Shown here piece after piece: positions 39,561-49,049 of a stretch of DNA of 64,000 nt; position 1 is the stretch's first letter; each line of letters begins with the position of its first letter. A program made the position numbers and the translations under genes. The notes under the pieces are model-generated. The model saw only the letters and a program-made list of their open reading frames with translations, was not told the DNA's origin and searched no databases. Origin of the DNA: Trichomonas vaginalis G3 (Eukaryota > Parabasalia > Trichomonadida > Trichomonadidae). The DNA is taken from NCBI RefSeq assembly GCF_026262505.1, contig NC_067205.1:10292001-10356000 (forward strand), read 5' to 3'.

Positions 39561-42500
39561 CAGAACTTCAACTTACGAATAAAGCTTGTTTTAGTCGTTA
39601 TTGAAAAGTTGAACTTTTCAGCAAAGCAAGGTTGACATGACTTACATAAGTCGAATGCAATCTCTTGACCATCATAAAGTGCTTTGTAAAGTTTCATTAA
39701 ACTGAACTCAGAGTCTTTGTCATATGTTCAACAGGTATGTGAATGTTCTTATCTTCATTGTAATAGCATTGTAATAGCTTCAGGAAACATTTCATTAGCG
39801 GTTAAAGCAATAACATCTTGCTTCACGCCTTTCATTCTGCAGTGAAATGCATTCATTTAAATCGTTAGTGGTAAGTCTATGTAGGTCTTCTTTCCACAGA
39901 AAATACTTTTATAAGCTAAACTTTGTTTTCCAGGTGTTATTTCTGCAAAGTCGCTATGAAATTGACCAAGGTTCTTTCCTATAAGTTCTCTACCGTATCT
40001 CTTCTTAAACTCTGCTGCAAGCTTTGGGATGTCTTCATTATATAAGTGCATACTGTCGGTATCCTGGTAAAGATTTGAAGTCCCATGTCCTCTGCGTACA
40101 GAATACTTCATTCATAATACGTTTTGACATAGACAGAATATTAACACCAAGTGGAACAGAAGTTAAAGTGTCTGCAAATGCTTTTCGTTAGCTTGAAAAT
40201 AGTTTTATCTGAACCATCCAAACCTTCGAACTTCACTATATGGTTGTAATTTCTTATAGCATATCTTATAGCATCTTTGTCATTTACTATGGTTATTTTT
40301 GACTCAATAGGAGATAGAATAGTTTTGCCATAAATGCTGTTCAGAATGAGTTTTATAATTTCTTGTAAGGGGTTTCCTTCTTTCTTATACTTTAACCTTA
40401 ACTCAAACAACTTCTTTACTTCATCTCTTATTCTCATATCTCTGTTTCCATCGTAATAGTATCCTTGCAACACTTCACATTTGACACATTGATATTTTAT
40501 GAGGTCTTGTAATGTTATATGGTCAACATACATGAGACAGCAAGTGTTTGAACTTCTTGGAACGTTAAGTTCTGGATTTAGTTCAGGGTCGCAAACTATT
40601 AAATGAAAGTGTCTGGGTATACCAATCTCTGTTATCTTAATGAGAACAAAGAAGCCAGACATAAACTTTTCACCAATGGGTTCCTTTTGGTCATCATCGA
40701 ATAAATGTCTCATGAGATACTCTGTGCTTAACATTTCTTCCTTCAATACTTTTGGAATACCTTCTAAAGTATAAAGTCTTGCTATAGCTGAAGGATATAA
40801 TGAAACAGTGTCGAAGTCAGCAATGAGTTTCTTTTTGCTCTTTTGTTTCATGTTATCTGACAACATACATCTTCCACCTTGAATGCATCTCGAAATAAAT
40901 TCTCTTGGTTTATTTGAGAGGTCATAAAGATTTCCATTCGGGAAGTATACTCTGTTCTCAAACAATTTGTTAGCAATAGAACAAATACTAACGTAGTCAT
41001 AAACGTTTAAATCAAACTCTTTCAATAAGTCATTGCGGAACTTTACAAAACCTTCTCTTAAAATTCTTACATCTTGTTTGCAGTAAAACGTGCTATATTT
41101 TTCTAAGTCGAAGTGGTTTTCATCTATTCTGCAACCTTTGATGGAATCTATGTTTTTCATAATGTATCTGCATCATGGATAAACTTACATGCTTCAGAAA
41201 TGACACCAGTTCTGTTGTCATTTGCTAACAAAACACTGCTGTAGTAGTTATATGGAAATACTTCTTTCGGTCCTGTTTGTAAGTTAAACATAGCAGGAAA
41301 TAGTTTAAGCTTCTTATTTATAACACTGTAAGAGTCTTTTATAATAATTGCCCGTCCTTTATATAAACCAGTTATTTGCATTGTTCGTGAACCTTTAATG
41401 ATGGGAGTTCCTTTCACTTCTGTCATGTGTCTTAAGATGAAGTTTATGTCATAACTGAGGTTGTGAAATATATTAAACTCTTGTCAGGAAGTCTTTCCAA
41501 AAATTCTGTTGCACAGTTTTGACCCCAAATGCTTTCACTCACTGAACCATCTTCACTGTCATAACAGATGTTAAAAGCTTTATGAAAGCCATCTGTGCTA
41601 CACTCAAAGTCAGCAAAGAAAACGTGCTCAGGAATGAATTTACATTTAGCTTTATTTACTTCTTTTGACTCTGCTTTCTTCTTCAGTTGTACACAATACT
41701 TTGGAGCATATGTCAAATCTTTAAATGGTGCAAGGTTCTGTTTATATAAGTCAGTAGTATATGTGAAAAGTTCTCCATAAGAAATAGGTTCGAAATATTT
41801 GCACTCCCACAATGTTTTCATAACATCCCATAGCGGTGTTGTTCTATCATAACGAACTACATATTTATCTTCTCTCTTTGTATAAATCTTCATCTGTTTC
41901 TCAATGTTCATTCCACCACACTTTCAAGATTTCTATATAGTTTCGAATGAAGTATGTTGTCATTGGTAATCTTTCATTTAGCATGTAGTGGTCTTCAACA
42001 AGAAGTAAGTCAATAGTTCTAACAGTTTCGCATTCTTTTGGTATATATCTCTTTATTTCATTATGTCTTGAGTCATTGAAATAACCAATGGTAACATTAA
42101 ATGCTATACCTGTTGCGGAAATTTCTTGTACTTTACTTTGAGGAAAGTCTCTAACACGAATGACTTCTCTCATGTGGTCAATAGTTTCTTCATTTACTCC
42201 AGCCTGAATGCAAGCATAAACGAAACAATTGTCCTCTGTCATAAGTGTTGCAGTTCTTTTGTTCAGTTCATTGAAGATTTGGTAGCGTTCAAGATTTATA
42301 GGTAATGTGCAAAGATACTTCCAGAACTGACCGCTTCTCTTCTTATAAAACTTCTTTTCACCATTATCTTTCCAAAAGCTTTCTATAAGTGCTGGGTTTC
42401 CTGTTTGCTTAAGAGCTTCCAAAATGGCTTTCTGGTCATTTGTCAGTGTGCTTTCATCTCTATATGGTCTCTTTTTTGGTTTGCCTTTCTTTACATCTGA

Positions 42501-43397
42501 CATCGTTAAGCCTTCATATTCTGTTAAATCATACATCTTTATTTCGGTAAGATTCTTTATGTTTGTCAAGAAGAAGTCATAGTGCATTTCAACAATACCT
42601 GCAGCATTTGCTTCTATCTCTGATATAAAGTTCTCCTTCAAGAGCTGATGTAGTAATGTTCCAATATTATTGAGGTTTAACGTAGAACATTCATACTTTC
42701 CACCAAGTTTATAACATACCATCCATCTCTGTTGCGAGTTTATTTTAATTTTCTCTAAGAGTCTCATGAAAACCTTACCGAAATGTTTGTGTAAGTAGTC
42801 TCTGTTTGGTTCATCTAAAGCTTCGATGTTAAAGTCAATGAGTCTATTGCCTGACTTCACATTTCTCTTCCTATTCTCTTCATCTTTCTTTAACCATCTC
42901 TCACCTTCTTTTGGTTTGTCGTCAATGGAACGAATGACATCGTTAGCTTTGCGAACTTGTTCTATAGCACTTTTAAACATCTCTCTTCTCTGTTGTTTCA
43001 GTGTGTCATCTCTCTTTCGTGTTTCACCAACGTTTGCATTTGTTATGTCAAACATCTCTCTTCTTACTTCATGAGGTACAGCTCTTCTTGTTTCACCAAC
43101 GTTTGCATTTGTTATGTCAAACATCTCTCTTCTTACTTCATGAGGTACTGAACGTCTATGATATAAGTCAATAGCAATGTCATTTAAAGGAAATGCTCTT
43201 GCATGGACTTCGTCCTCGCCGCGTTGCGGCTTTATGAACTCATGAATTCTATCATAACTTATTGCACCATTATAGTCTTTAATGAAGTCAGCGAGTGCTT
43301 TTTTGTTTGTTGCGTAATGCTTTGCAACATCTATATTAGCTTCTGTAAGAAGTTGTTTTATTTCCGAGTGTTCTAACTTAGACAACTTCCGATACAT
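39560..43397 (-). pseudogene. Polinton family B DNA polymerase (protein-primed type, broken)
   Basis: It would replicate the element from its terminal repeats. Motifs read in order along the minus strand: exonuclease I FFADFECSTDG, polymerase A DFDTVSLYPSAIA, polymerase B LILNSIYGKT and polymerase C YQDTDSMHLY. The long N-terminal part (~500 residues) carries a SAP-like start (LEHSEIKQLLTEANID) and a tandem 22-residue duplication around VPHEVRREMFDITNANVGET. Polintons use a long N-terminal extension of this kind. Broken at about five places. Confidence 0.9.
43218..43230. repeat. GC-rich hairpin inside the polymerase N-terminal region
   Basis: GCCGCgttGCGGC. It encodes PQRGE within the charged segment KPQRGEDE and belongs to the same family as the other short GC stems. 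Copy A does not cover this place, so a comparison is not possible. Confidence 0.7.
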
Positions 43398-43488
43398 CTT
43401 TAGTAGGAAATAAAAAAATATTTTTTGAAAAAATTAGATTAGATTTTTTTTAAGTTATTTTTCAAAATAATTTAATATTTTTATTTTA

Positions 43489-43962
43489 ATGAAACACATG
43501 CAAGATTGCAAGTTCTTTTCATACAATGCTCTCGCTACTGCCATCAAGAATGAGTTCAATAATGCTTCAAACGTTAATGTTATCTTTAACAAGAAGTTTG
43601 TGAAAGAATCTAAGTTTGGTCAGTATGTCAGACCATTAGCTATCGTCATTGACCGCAAACGTTATACTTCACAAGAGTTAGCAGTAGTTTTGAAACAAAA
43701 GGGTTTCTTCGTGAATGTCAAAGATACACACTATACTGTCATAAAGAACTCCAACATTGACTTCTTCAGTATTGCTATGAATCTTTCCGAACAGAAAGAA
43801 TATAAGAAGGGTGAAACATCTGTGAAATATTATCCTTCATCTCTGAAGACAATAACGAACAAAGATGTTATACAAAAGTTCTTACCAAAGGTTGAAGAAG
43901 CTTCAATTGACATTGACGAAGGAAGTGAAATGGTTGAAGAAATTGACCCTGAAGCTATTTAA
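43489..43962 (+). CDS. Polinton protein (157 aa), unknown function
   Basis: Looks whole. It starts MKHMQDCKFFSYNALATAIK and ends with an acidic tail (IDIDEGSEMVEEIDPEAI). The middle is basic with alternating beta-type residues (YVRPLAIVIDRKRYTSQELA). It is divergent from the polymerase gene, sharing a very AT-rich ~90-bp spacer, so both may be expressed early. A DNA-binding role would fit charge and place but is not supported by a motif. Confidence 0.6.
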   Translation: MKHMQDCKFFSYNALATAIKNEFNNASNVNVIFNKKFVKESKFGQYVRPLAIVIDRKRYTSQELAVVLKQKGFFVNVKDTHYTVIKNSNIDFFSIAMNLSEQKEYKKGETSVKYYPSSLKTITNKDVIQKFLPKVEEASIDIDEGSEMVEEIDPEAI

Positions 43963-43977
43963 CCAAAAATATTTTTT

Positions 43978-44013
43978 GGTGAAGAGGTGAGATATCACCT
44001 GTTTTTTCACCTC
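43978..44013. promoter_or_regulatory. Intergenic palindrome with half-site repeats (TCACCT type)
   Basis: AGGTGAgataTCACCT followed by a CACCTC half-site, just after the 157-aa gene. Two copies of TTCTTCGTTAATGTTGTCGTG follow (44018-44065). It lies between converging genes, so it could end transcription for one or both. Confidence 0.6.
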
Positions 44014-44065
44014 ATTCTCTCTTCGTTAATGTTGTCGTGACTTCTTCGTTAATGTTGTCGTGACT

Positions 44066-44893
44066 TCATTCTTCCTCTTTGAAGTTATCGAAATATTCTG
44101 TTATTTTTTCCTTCAGTAATGTTAAGTCTTCTTTGAAGGTAAGTATTGTGCAACCTTTGATGTCATAGTGTGTTTGAGGAAGAGTATTTTTGACAATTTC
44201 TTTTATTTGCTCATTCGGTGTCATTGAAATCGGTAAGTTTTCACGATAGAACCAGTTTCTGTCAGATTTATATATTTTAGCAAGGTCGTAAAAGCTTTTG
44301 TTGTTTCTTCTGACTAAATGCAACATAACCATATCTCTATCTTCTTCTTTCTCCAACTCTTCAGTATAAATCATATACTTATAACTCTTTTCCTTTCCTT
44401 TTGGTACTGAACGTGGTATTCTTTTCTGTATGCTTTTGTCTTTGGATTCAATGACTTCATCTTTTGCTTGAAGTTTCTTTTCCATCTCTCCACGTTCTGC
44501 TTTATATAGTTCATCTAACATCATGAAAATATAACAAGCATAACGAGGTGAAGCCCACATTGCTACAGCATTTACTAAAAGTCTATGAACATAATAACCT
44601 TTCAAACCAGGTGCCAAATTCTTGCGATTTTCGTACGGAATCTCTTCCCTCGGTTTTCCGAGGGAAGCAATCATATGAGGAAATTCTTCTAAAAGTTCTT
44701 TTGCCTGTTGGTTTTCAAACCAATGATATGCTTGCTTTGTAGAACGAAGAGCGTTCATTATACTTTGCATTTGATACATATCATCTTTGACTGAACGAAT
44801 GAGTCTCAATTGTTTGTTATATTGTATGTATTCGTATTCTTCATTTATGGCTTCATGAACGATAGCAGTTGTTGTGTTCTCTAATGTTGACAT
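44066..44893 (-). CDS. KilA-N/BRO-like Polinton protein (275 aa)
   Basis: Looks whole. The central segment LKGYYVHRLLVNAVAMWASPRYACYIFMMLDEL matches the second half of the viral KilA-N domain, the part usually reading G.Y.HP.L....A.W.SP.FA. A coiled coil and a basic RIPRSVPKGKEK linker follow, then a C-terminal domain (MVMLHLVRRNNKSFYDLAKIYKS) similar to those found after KilA-N domains in poxvirus and phage proteins. KilA-N proteins bind DNA or RNA and are typical of large DNA viruses. It is divergent from the gene at 45001. Confidence 0.75.
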   Translation of the reverse strand: MSTLENTTTAIVHEAINEEYEYIQYNKQLRLIRSVKDDMYQMQSIMNALRSTKQAYHWFENQQAKELLEEFPHMIASLGKPREEIPYENRKNLAPGLKGYYVHRLLVNAVAMWASPRYACYIFMMLDELYKAERGEMEKKLQAKDEVIESKDKSIQKRIPRSVPKGKEKSYKYMIYTEELEKEEDRDMVMLHLVRRNNKSFYDLAKIYKSDRNWFYRENLPISMTPNEQIKEIVKNTLPQTHYDIKGCTILTFKEDLTLLKEKITEYFDNFKEEE

Positions 44894-45000
44894 TACTGTT
44901 CTTACATACAGGATAAAAAAATAAATAAAATAAAAACTAACTTTATTTTTTCTGAGATAAACACTATTTCTTCACAACATTAAATTTTATCCTGTATGAA
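44894..45000. promoter_or_regulatory. Divergent promoter region with mirrored start boxes
   Basis: The same word, TTTTATCCTGTATG, precedes both divergent starts: it ends just before the start at 45001 on the plus strand and stands as CATACAGGATAAAA before the start at 44893 on the minus strand. Between them lies AACTAACTTTATTTTTTC. A GTTAGTTTTATTTTTATT word is also found before the starts at 46022 and 47769. Likely promoter elements, by position and repetition. Confidence 0.6.
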
Positions 45001-45375
45001 ATGACTTTAAAAAGATTATTGACTGACTTCGAATACTATCTCATTGACGCACTGACAGACCCTCAAAACTGTGTTGAAAGTTCTTTAAGCTTTAAGATTG
45101 AAGGTACGACGCATTTTGTCTTCACTTACGTATTGAAAGAATATGACCGTTATCATAACGAAGTGAATCAAACACTAATAAAATTTGTAGATAAAAAATT
45201 GGTTAACAATGAATATTTTAAACGTGAAGACCCAAACACTGCTGGAGATGATGAAGAATACAGACAAGTTATTGAAAAAAATAACGCAAGATTAGATGCA
45301 ATAGAAAAGAAGTTTAATGAATGTCTTACAAACACGTATGAATATCTTATGCAGTGGGAAGCCAGATGGAAATAA
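45001..45375 (+). CDS. Polinton protein (124 aa), unknown function
   Basis: Looks whole. It starts MTLKRLLTDFEYYLIDALTD and is acidic and mainly helical, with a coiled-coil-like second half (EEYRQVIEKNNARLDAIEKKF). It is divergent from the KilA-N-like gene and followed by a tRNA-like sequence. No family is recognised. Confidence 0.6.
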   Translation: MTLKRLLTDFEYYLIDALTDPQNCVESSLSFKIEGTTHFVFTYVLKEYDRYHNEVNQTLIKFVDKKLVNNEYFKREDPNTAGDDEEYRQVIEKNNARLDAIEKKFNECLTNTYEYLMQWEARWK

Positions 45376-45416
45376 ATTTACGTCAAATATGCAATTTATA
45401 AAATCTTATGTCGACA

Positions 45417-45490
45417 GGCTACGTAGCACAGTGGTCTAAGGTGGTGTTATGGAGGGGTCAGGGTCTGTGGTTCGAACCGCGACAGCGCCG
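45417..45490 (+). tRNA. tRNA-like sequence (degenerate or unusual)
   Basis: TAGCACAGTGG matches the eukaryotic A box and GGTTCGAACC the B box, about 45 bp apart, as in a tRNA gene. A D-loop-like AGTGGTCTAAGG is clear. The T arm can pair as TGTGG with CCGCG, but the acceptor and anticodon stems do not form a convincing cloverleaf, so no anticodon is assigned. It could be a decayed captured tRNA, a Pol III promoter, or a primer- or decoy-type RNA. A short T run (TTTTCTTATTTTC) follows. Confidence 0.45.
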
Positions 45491-46021
45491 TATTTTCTTA
45501 TTTTCTTTTGTTTGTCTTGTTTGTCGTGAATAAAAAGTGTCATAAAAGTGCTCTATCTTCCACGGGAATAAATAAAAAATTTACTTTATTTCTTCTTTAT
45601 TTCTTTGTTCCCGTGGAAGAAGGGTTTTGCTGTTTTTTCTCAGCCGAAATCAATGATTTTTTCATTTTTGGAATCCTTAGCGAATGAGGAATCTTTTCTC
45701 TCGTGGAAGCTTTGACCTAAAATATAATTTAGGTGAAGAGGTGAGATGTCACCTGTTTTCTCACCTCTTTTCTCACCCTCGTGACTTTGTCATAACTTCT
45801 TCGTAAATGCTTTGTCATAACTTCTTCGTAAATGAGTGTAAATGACCAAAAATATATTATAGGTGAAGAGGTGAGATGTCACCTCTTTTTTCACCTAATT
45901 TCTCACCCTCAGCCGCTAAGCGGCGAGACCCAAAGGGTCTTGAATTTTCATGAATTTCCTTAAGATAGAAAAATAACGTTAGTTTTATTTTTATTTATTT
46001 TTTTATTTTGTATGTAAAGAT
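45491..46021. promoter_or_regulatory. Intergenic region with two TCACCT palindromes, long hairpin and GC pair
   Basis: Contents in order: an inverted repeat (CTTCCACGGGAATAAA near 45548 and TTCCCGTGGAAG near 45608); the AGGTGAGATGTCACCT palindrome with three half-sites (45731-45780); CATAACTTCTTCGTAAATG twice (45790-45835); a second palindrome (45861-45910); a GC hairpin pair (45912-45939); and an AACGTTAGTTTTATTTTTATT box before the start at 46022. No gene. Confidence 0.6.
45912..45939. repeat. Paired GC-rich hairpins
   Basis: GCCGCtaaGCGGC and GACCCaaaGGGTC separated by GA, directly after a TCACCT palindrome. This is the clearest example of the two-stem form in copy C. Confidence 0.85.
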
Positions 46022-46987
46022 ATGATTTCAACAATCGGCACAACAACAATTCAAGCCGCGAACGGCGGGACTCTGTCCACAACAACTTCACCAAACTCGT
46101 TAGTCATGAATCCAACATCTATGTTAGTAGAGATGAAAAGCTTCATTCCTTCTTCATATACTTTCGAAACAAAAATCCAGAAGATAAAGCAAGAACTTTT
46201 AACAAGTAATTTAGACTGTAGTGCGAAAGATGAAACAAATGAACAGTATCTTTATGAAATGCAGGACATTATTGACCATTTACCTAAACTACCTGAAATT
46301 CAGCATCAAAAACTAACTATTCCTGAATTCGATGAAATAGAAGTGAAACCAACTGACTCAGTAGAAATAAAGAAGTTCATTCGAAAGGTAAACTATGAGT
46401 TTCTAGGATTTCATTGCAACCATAAGGTTATGGACAAAGATTGCGACATGGTATATAAGAATGTTTCTGACATATATAAATCCGGGGAGTTTAAGACCTA
46501 CGATAACTTTGTTTCGTTAGTTGCTGAATGTGTATGGCAGATAAGAGATAAAGATAGAAGAGGTAAAATATGGAACGAACAGATAAGACCAACTGCTTTT
46601 GAGTTAAAGAAAACCATTGACGCCTTAGTTGTTTTAGCAGGTAAGGTTTCAGAATATAACGCAAAAATGAATCCGCAATGTTCTAAATGTAAAGCAGCAA
46701 TTAGGAAATATAACTACTCCGTCAAAGAGATAGAAAGAATGCGAAACGACTATGCAGACTTAAAGAAAGAAGCAGAAAAGCCAGCAGAAAATAAAATGGA
46801 CATGTTAGCATTTCTGAACAAAAACTATCCAACTGCTGACGATTTCCTTCTATCTGACGTCAAGAAGAAATATAAAGAAACTTTCGGCATTGTTAAAACT
46901 TTTGACATACTGACAGAAGAAATAGAAGCTACGAAATTGTTTAGGATTTCAAATATACATCGTACAATTCATGTAAAACGCTTGTGA
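46022..46987 (+). CDS. Polinton protein (321 aa) with Cys pairs, unknown function
   Basis: Looks whole. It starts MISTIGTTTIQAANGGTLS, with a Ser/Thr-rich head. Mostly helical and charged after residue 45. A CSKCKAA pair (near residue 220) and scattered Cys/His earlier (FHCNHKVMDKDC) could bind a metal, but spacing fits no zinc finger I know. The preceding AT box TTTTATTTTGTATGTAAAG marks the start. It converges with the KilA-N gene over a TCACCT palindrome. Confidence 0.6.
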   Translation: MISTIGTTTIQAANGGTLSTTTSPNSLVMNPTSMLVEMKSFIPSSYTFETKIQKIKQELLTSNLDCSAKDETNEQYLYEMQDIIDHLPKLPEIQHQKLTIPEFDEIEVKPTDSVEIKKFIRKVNYEFLGFHCNHKVMDKDCDMVYKNVSDIYKSGEFKTYDNFVSLVAECVWQIRDKDRRGKIWNEQIRPTAFELKKTIDALVVLAGKVSEYNAKMNPQCSKCKAAIRKYNYSVKEIERMRNDYADLKKEAEKPAENKMDMLAFLNKNYPTADDFLLSDVKKKYKETFGIVKTFDILTEEIEATKLFRISNIHRTIHVKRL

Positions 46988-46993
46988 AAAACT

Positions 46994-47042
46994 GGGGTGA
47001 GAAAACAGGTGAAAAAAGAGGTGACATCTCACCTCTTCACCT
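46994..47042. promoter_or_regulatory. Intergenic palindrome with half-site repeats (TCACCT type)
   Basis: Half-sites GGTGAGAAAACAGGTGA lead into AGGTGACATCTCACCT and a last CACCT, between the tails of two converging genes. It is the mirror orientation of the copies at 45731 and 45861. Confidence 0.6.
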
Positions 47043-47085
47043 ATAATATATTTTTTGGTGAATTCAATAAAAATAAATGGTTCAT

Positions 47086-47769
47086 TTACTCACAATATTT
47101 TTGTACAAAACGACCCCAAACTTTTAACTTCTTTTCTGCAGCTTCAAATGCTATCTTAGCGAGTTCATATTCTCTAAATTCTCTCTTTAAATCTTCTTGT
47201 TCCCATTGGTCTAGTTCGTATGAAGAATCTCTATAACCATAACATATCTCACGTTCATGTTCTAATTGTTTTTCGCGCATTTTTCTAACTTCTTGTTCGA
47301 ACAAAGGTTTAGCATTCTCTACTGTATCTTCAAGTTCTTCTTCATCTAATTTCTCATGAACTTTCTTGTCTATGGAGTCCATAATATCTTTGACATAAAA
47401 TGCATACTTTACAGAGCACCATTCAGCAACAAAATGAACGAGGTCAGGATGTATGTAAATACCTTTGAATTCATTCATGACACCCTTTGTAAGCTCATAA
47501 AATGCTTGTTTTGAGGTCGAGCCACTTTTGGCTCCACCGTATTCGTTCATCCAAAACTCAATAATTTCCTGCATTTTAGTACTATTGAGAAATCTGTTTA
47601 AATGGTTTAACCTTCCCGCTTCTCTTGCCATCTTTGTTGCATTAATGTAACCATCCTTGTCTCTACGTAAGACTTCAATACCATTATAAGTGCCTTTTGT
47701 GAATGTTTCACCATTAGATTTGTTCGTGAATGTTTTTGCTTCGACTGTCATTTCTGTCTTTACATACAA
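47086..47769 (-). CDS. KilA-N domain protein (227 aa)
   Basis: Looks whole. The N-terminal KilA-N domain is clear: VLRRDKDGYINATKMAREAG (residues ~30-50), LNRFLNSTKMQEII, and the second half GIYIHPDLVHFVAEWCSVKYA (~103-123). The C-terminal half is a long charged coiled coil (EQEVRKMREKQLEHE). KilA-N proteins are nucleic-acid-binding factors of large DNA viruses and phages, probably acting as regulators in infected cells. It lies directly before the integrase gene in the same direction, separated by a TCACCT palindrome. Confidence 0.88.
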   Translation of the reverse strand: MYVKTEMTVEAKTFTNKSNGETFTKGTYNGIEVLRRDKDGYINATKMAREAGRLNHLNRFLNSTKMQEIIEFWMNEYGGAKSGSTSKQAFYELTKGVMNEFKGIYIHPDLVHFVAEWCSVKYAFYVKDIMDSIDKKVHEKLDEEELEDTVENAKPLFEQEVRKMREKQLEHEREICYGYRDSSYELDQWEQEDLKREFREYELAKIAFEAAEKKLKVWGRFVQKYCE

Positions 47770-47835
47770 AATAAAAAATAAATAAAAATAAAATTAGCGT
47801 TATTTTCTTTCATAAGGAAATTCACGAAAGTTCAA

Positions 47836-47884
47836 GAGGTGAAAAAAGAGGTGAGAAAACAGGTGAAATCTCACCTCTTCACCT
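47836..47884. promoter_or_regulatory. Intergenic palindrome with half-site repeats (TCACCT type)
   Basis: GAGGTGAAAAAAGAGGTGAG half-sites, then AGGTGAAATCTCACCT and CACCT, between the end of the integrase gene and the start of the KilA-N gene. Same plan as at 46994. Confidence 0.6.
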
Positions 47885-47923
47885 AAATTATATTTTTGTC
47901 TGATTTACATCCAACGAAAAAGT

Positions 47924-49009
47924 TTAGAAGAATTTTCTTATTCTTTCTGGCATGTTTTTATCTTTCCAGTACTCCCGCTCTAATGGTCCCAGATGAGTTG
48001 GTTTAGATTCTCTCAAGTTCTTAGATGGTATAACATCTTCAACGCCTCCTTCATATCTTACTTTATAAGTGTCATCGTTTATGTTGTAGCCAAGTATTTC
48101 AATAACCACTCCTCGCTTTGCTTCGTCAATGGTTTCAGCAAGTTTGCCATTACTACTTTCAACTAACTTATGTCGAGGGTAAAATGCTATGGAGTCGTCA
48201 GCAGCTTTTATAAGATATCCATTACCTTGCGTAGAGTCTACGATATAATAATTTCGACTTAACCTTAAACGTTTCTTTGTCAATGGTTTGTCGTCAAGAA
48301 CTACACGAACTTTTGTACCAGGAATGAGGGTAAATTGTGTTGAATTTCTGATATTTTGTGTTTGGCTTCGTTTCTTTTGTATATACTTTTCTTCTTGTTG
48401 TTGTGTCATTGAATTTGGTGTATGTCCTGTTGTAGAATGTGTTGAGGAATTATATACTTCGAGAAAATGTTTCATTGTTTCTTCGGTAAAGTCTCGCTCT
48501 TGATTTAAATCTCTGAGAGTCCTTATGAAGCGGTTAATGATACCGAGTATGTTATGGTTATGGTCTTCAGTAGTGTAGTGAGTTATGTTATGCTTAATGA
48601 GAAATTCTGTGATTTCGTTGCTGAGGTATGCACTGTCTTGGTCTGATGTTAAAATACTTGGGCTATGTTCTGCTACAAACTTTTGTAAAACTCTTAACAC
48701 TTCATGAGTTCCTTTATTTCTCATTATATACGCAAAAGCTTTGCGAGTGTTAACATTTATGAAGATGAGGAATGGTTTATGTCCTCCTTTTCTGCTTTGA
48801 ATGAGAGTGTCAAATTGGTATGCGTCAGGAGTGTTGGAGTAAATTGGTAAAAAGTAGTCGTAAGGATTTATTTTTGTTTGATGTACAACATTTTTGTCAA
48901 AGAACCTTTTCACTTCAGCTCTGTTAGTAAATCCCGAACTCTTTGCAGCTTCATTGAACTTCTTAAATGACCTCCATGGATGTTGTTCGAATACTTCTTT
49001 CAAGCTCAT
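47924..49009 (-). CDS. Polinton integrase (retroviral type, rve)
   Basis: A 361-residue protein. An HHCC-type head is not obvious. The core has the DDE-superfamily plan: YQFDTLIQ, TSDQDSAYLS and the later HNILGIINRFIRTLRD helix. The C-terminal ~100 residues (TKVRVVLDDKP... and YKVRYEGGVEDVIPSKNL) resemble the SH3-like and chromo-type tail of Polinton integrases. Reading frame is open throughout; activity cannot be judged. It would catalyse insertion with a 5-6-bp target duplication. The copy A counterpart begins at 361. Confidence 0.9.
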   Translation of the reverse strand: MSLKEVFEQHPWRSFKKFNEAAKSSGFTNRAEVKRFFDKNVVHQTKINPYDYFLPIYSNTPDAYQFDTLIQSRKGGHKPFLIFINVNTRKAFAYIMRNKGTHEVLRVLQKFVAEHSPSILTSDQDSAYLSNEITEFLIKHNITHYTTEDHNHNILGIINRFIRTLRDLNQERDFTEETMKHFLEVYNSSTHSTTGHTPNSMTQQQEEKYIQKKRSQTQNIRNSTQFTLIPGTKVRVVLDDKPLTKKRLRLSRNYYIVDSTQGNGYLIKAADDSIAFYPRHKLVESSNGKLAETIDEAKRGVVIEILGYNINDDTYKVRYEGGVEDVIPSKNLRESKPTHLGPLEREYWKDKNMPERIRKFF

Positions 49010-49049
49010 TTATGTAAAGTTAAAGATTTTATTCTAGGCTCAAGCGCGT

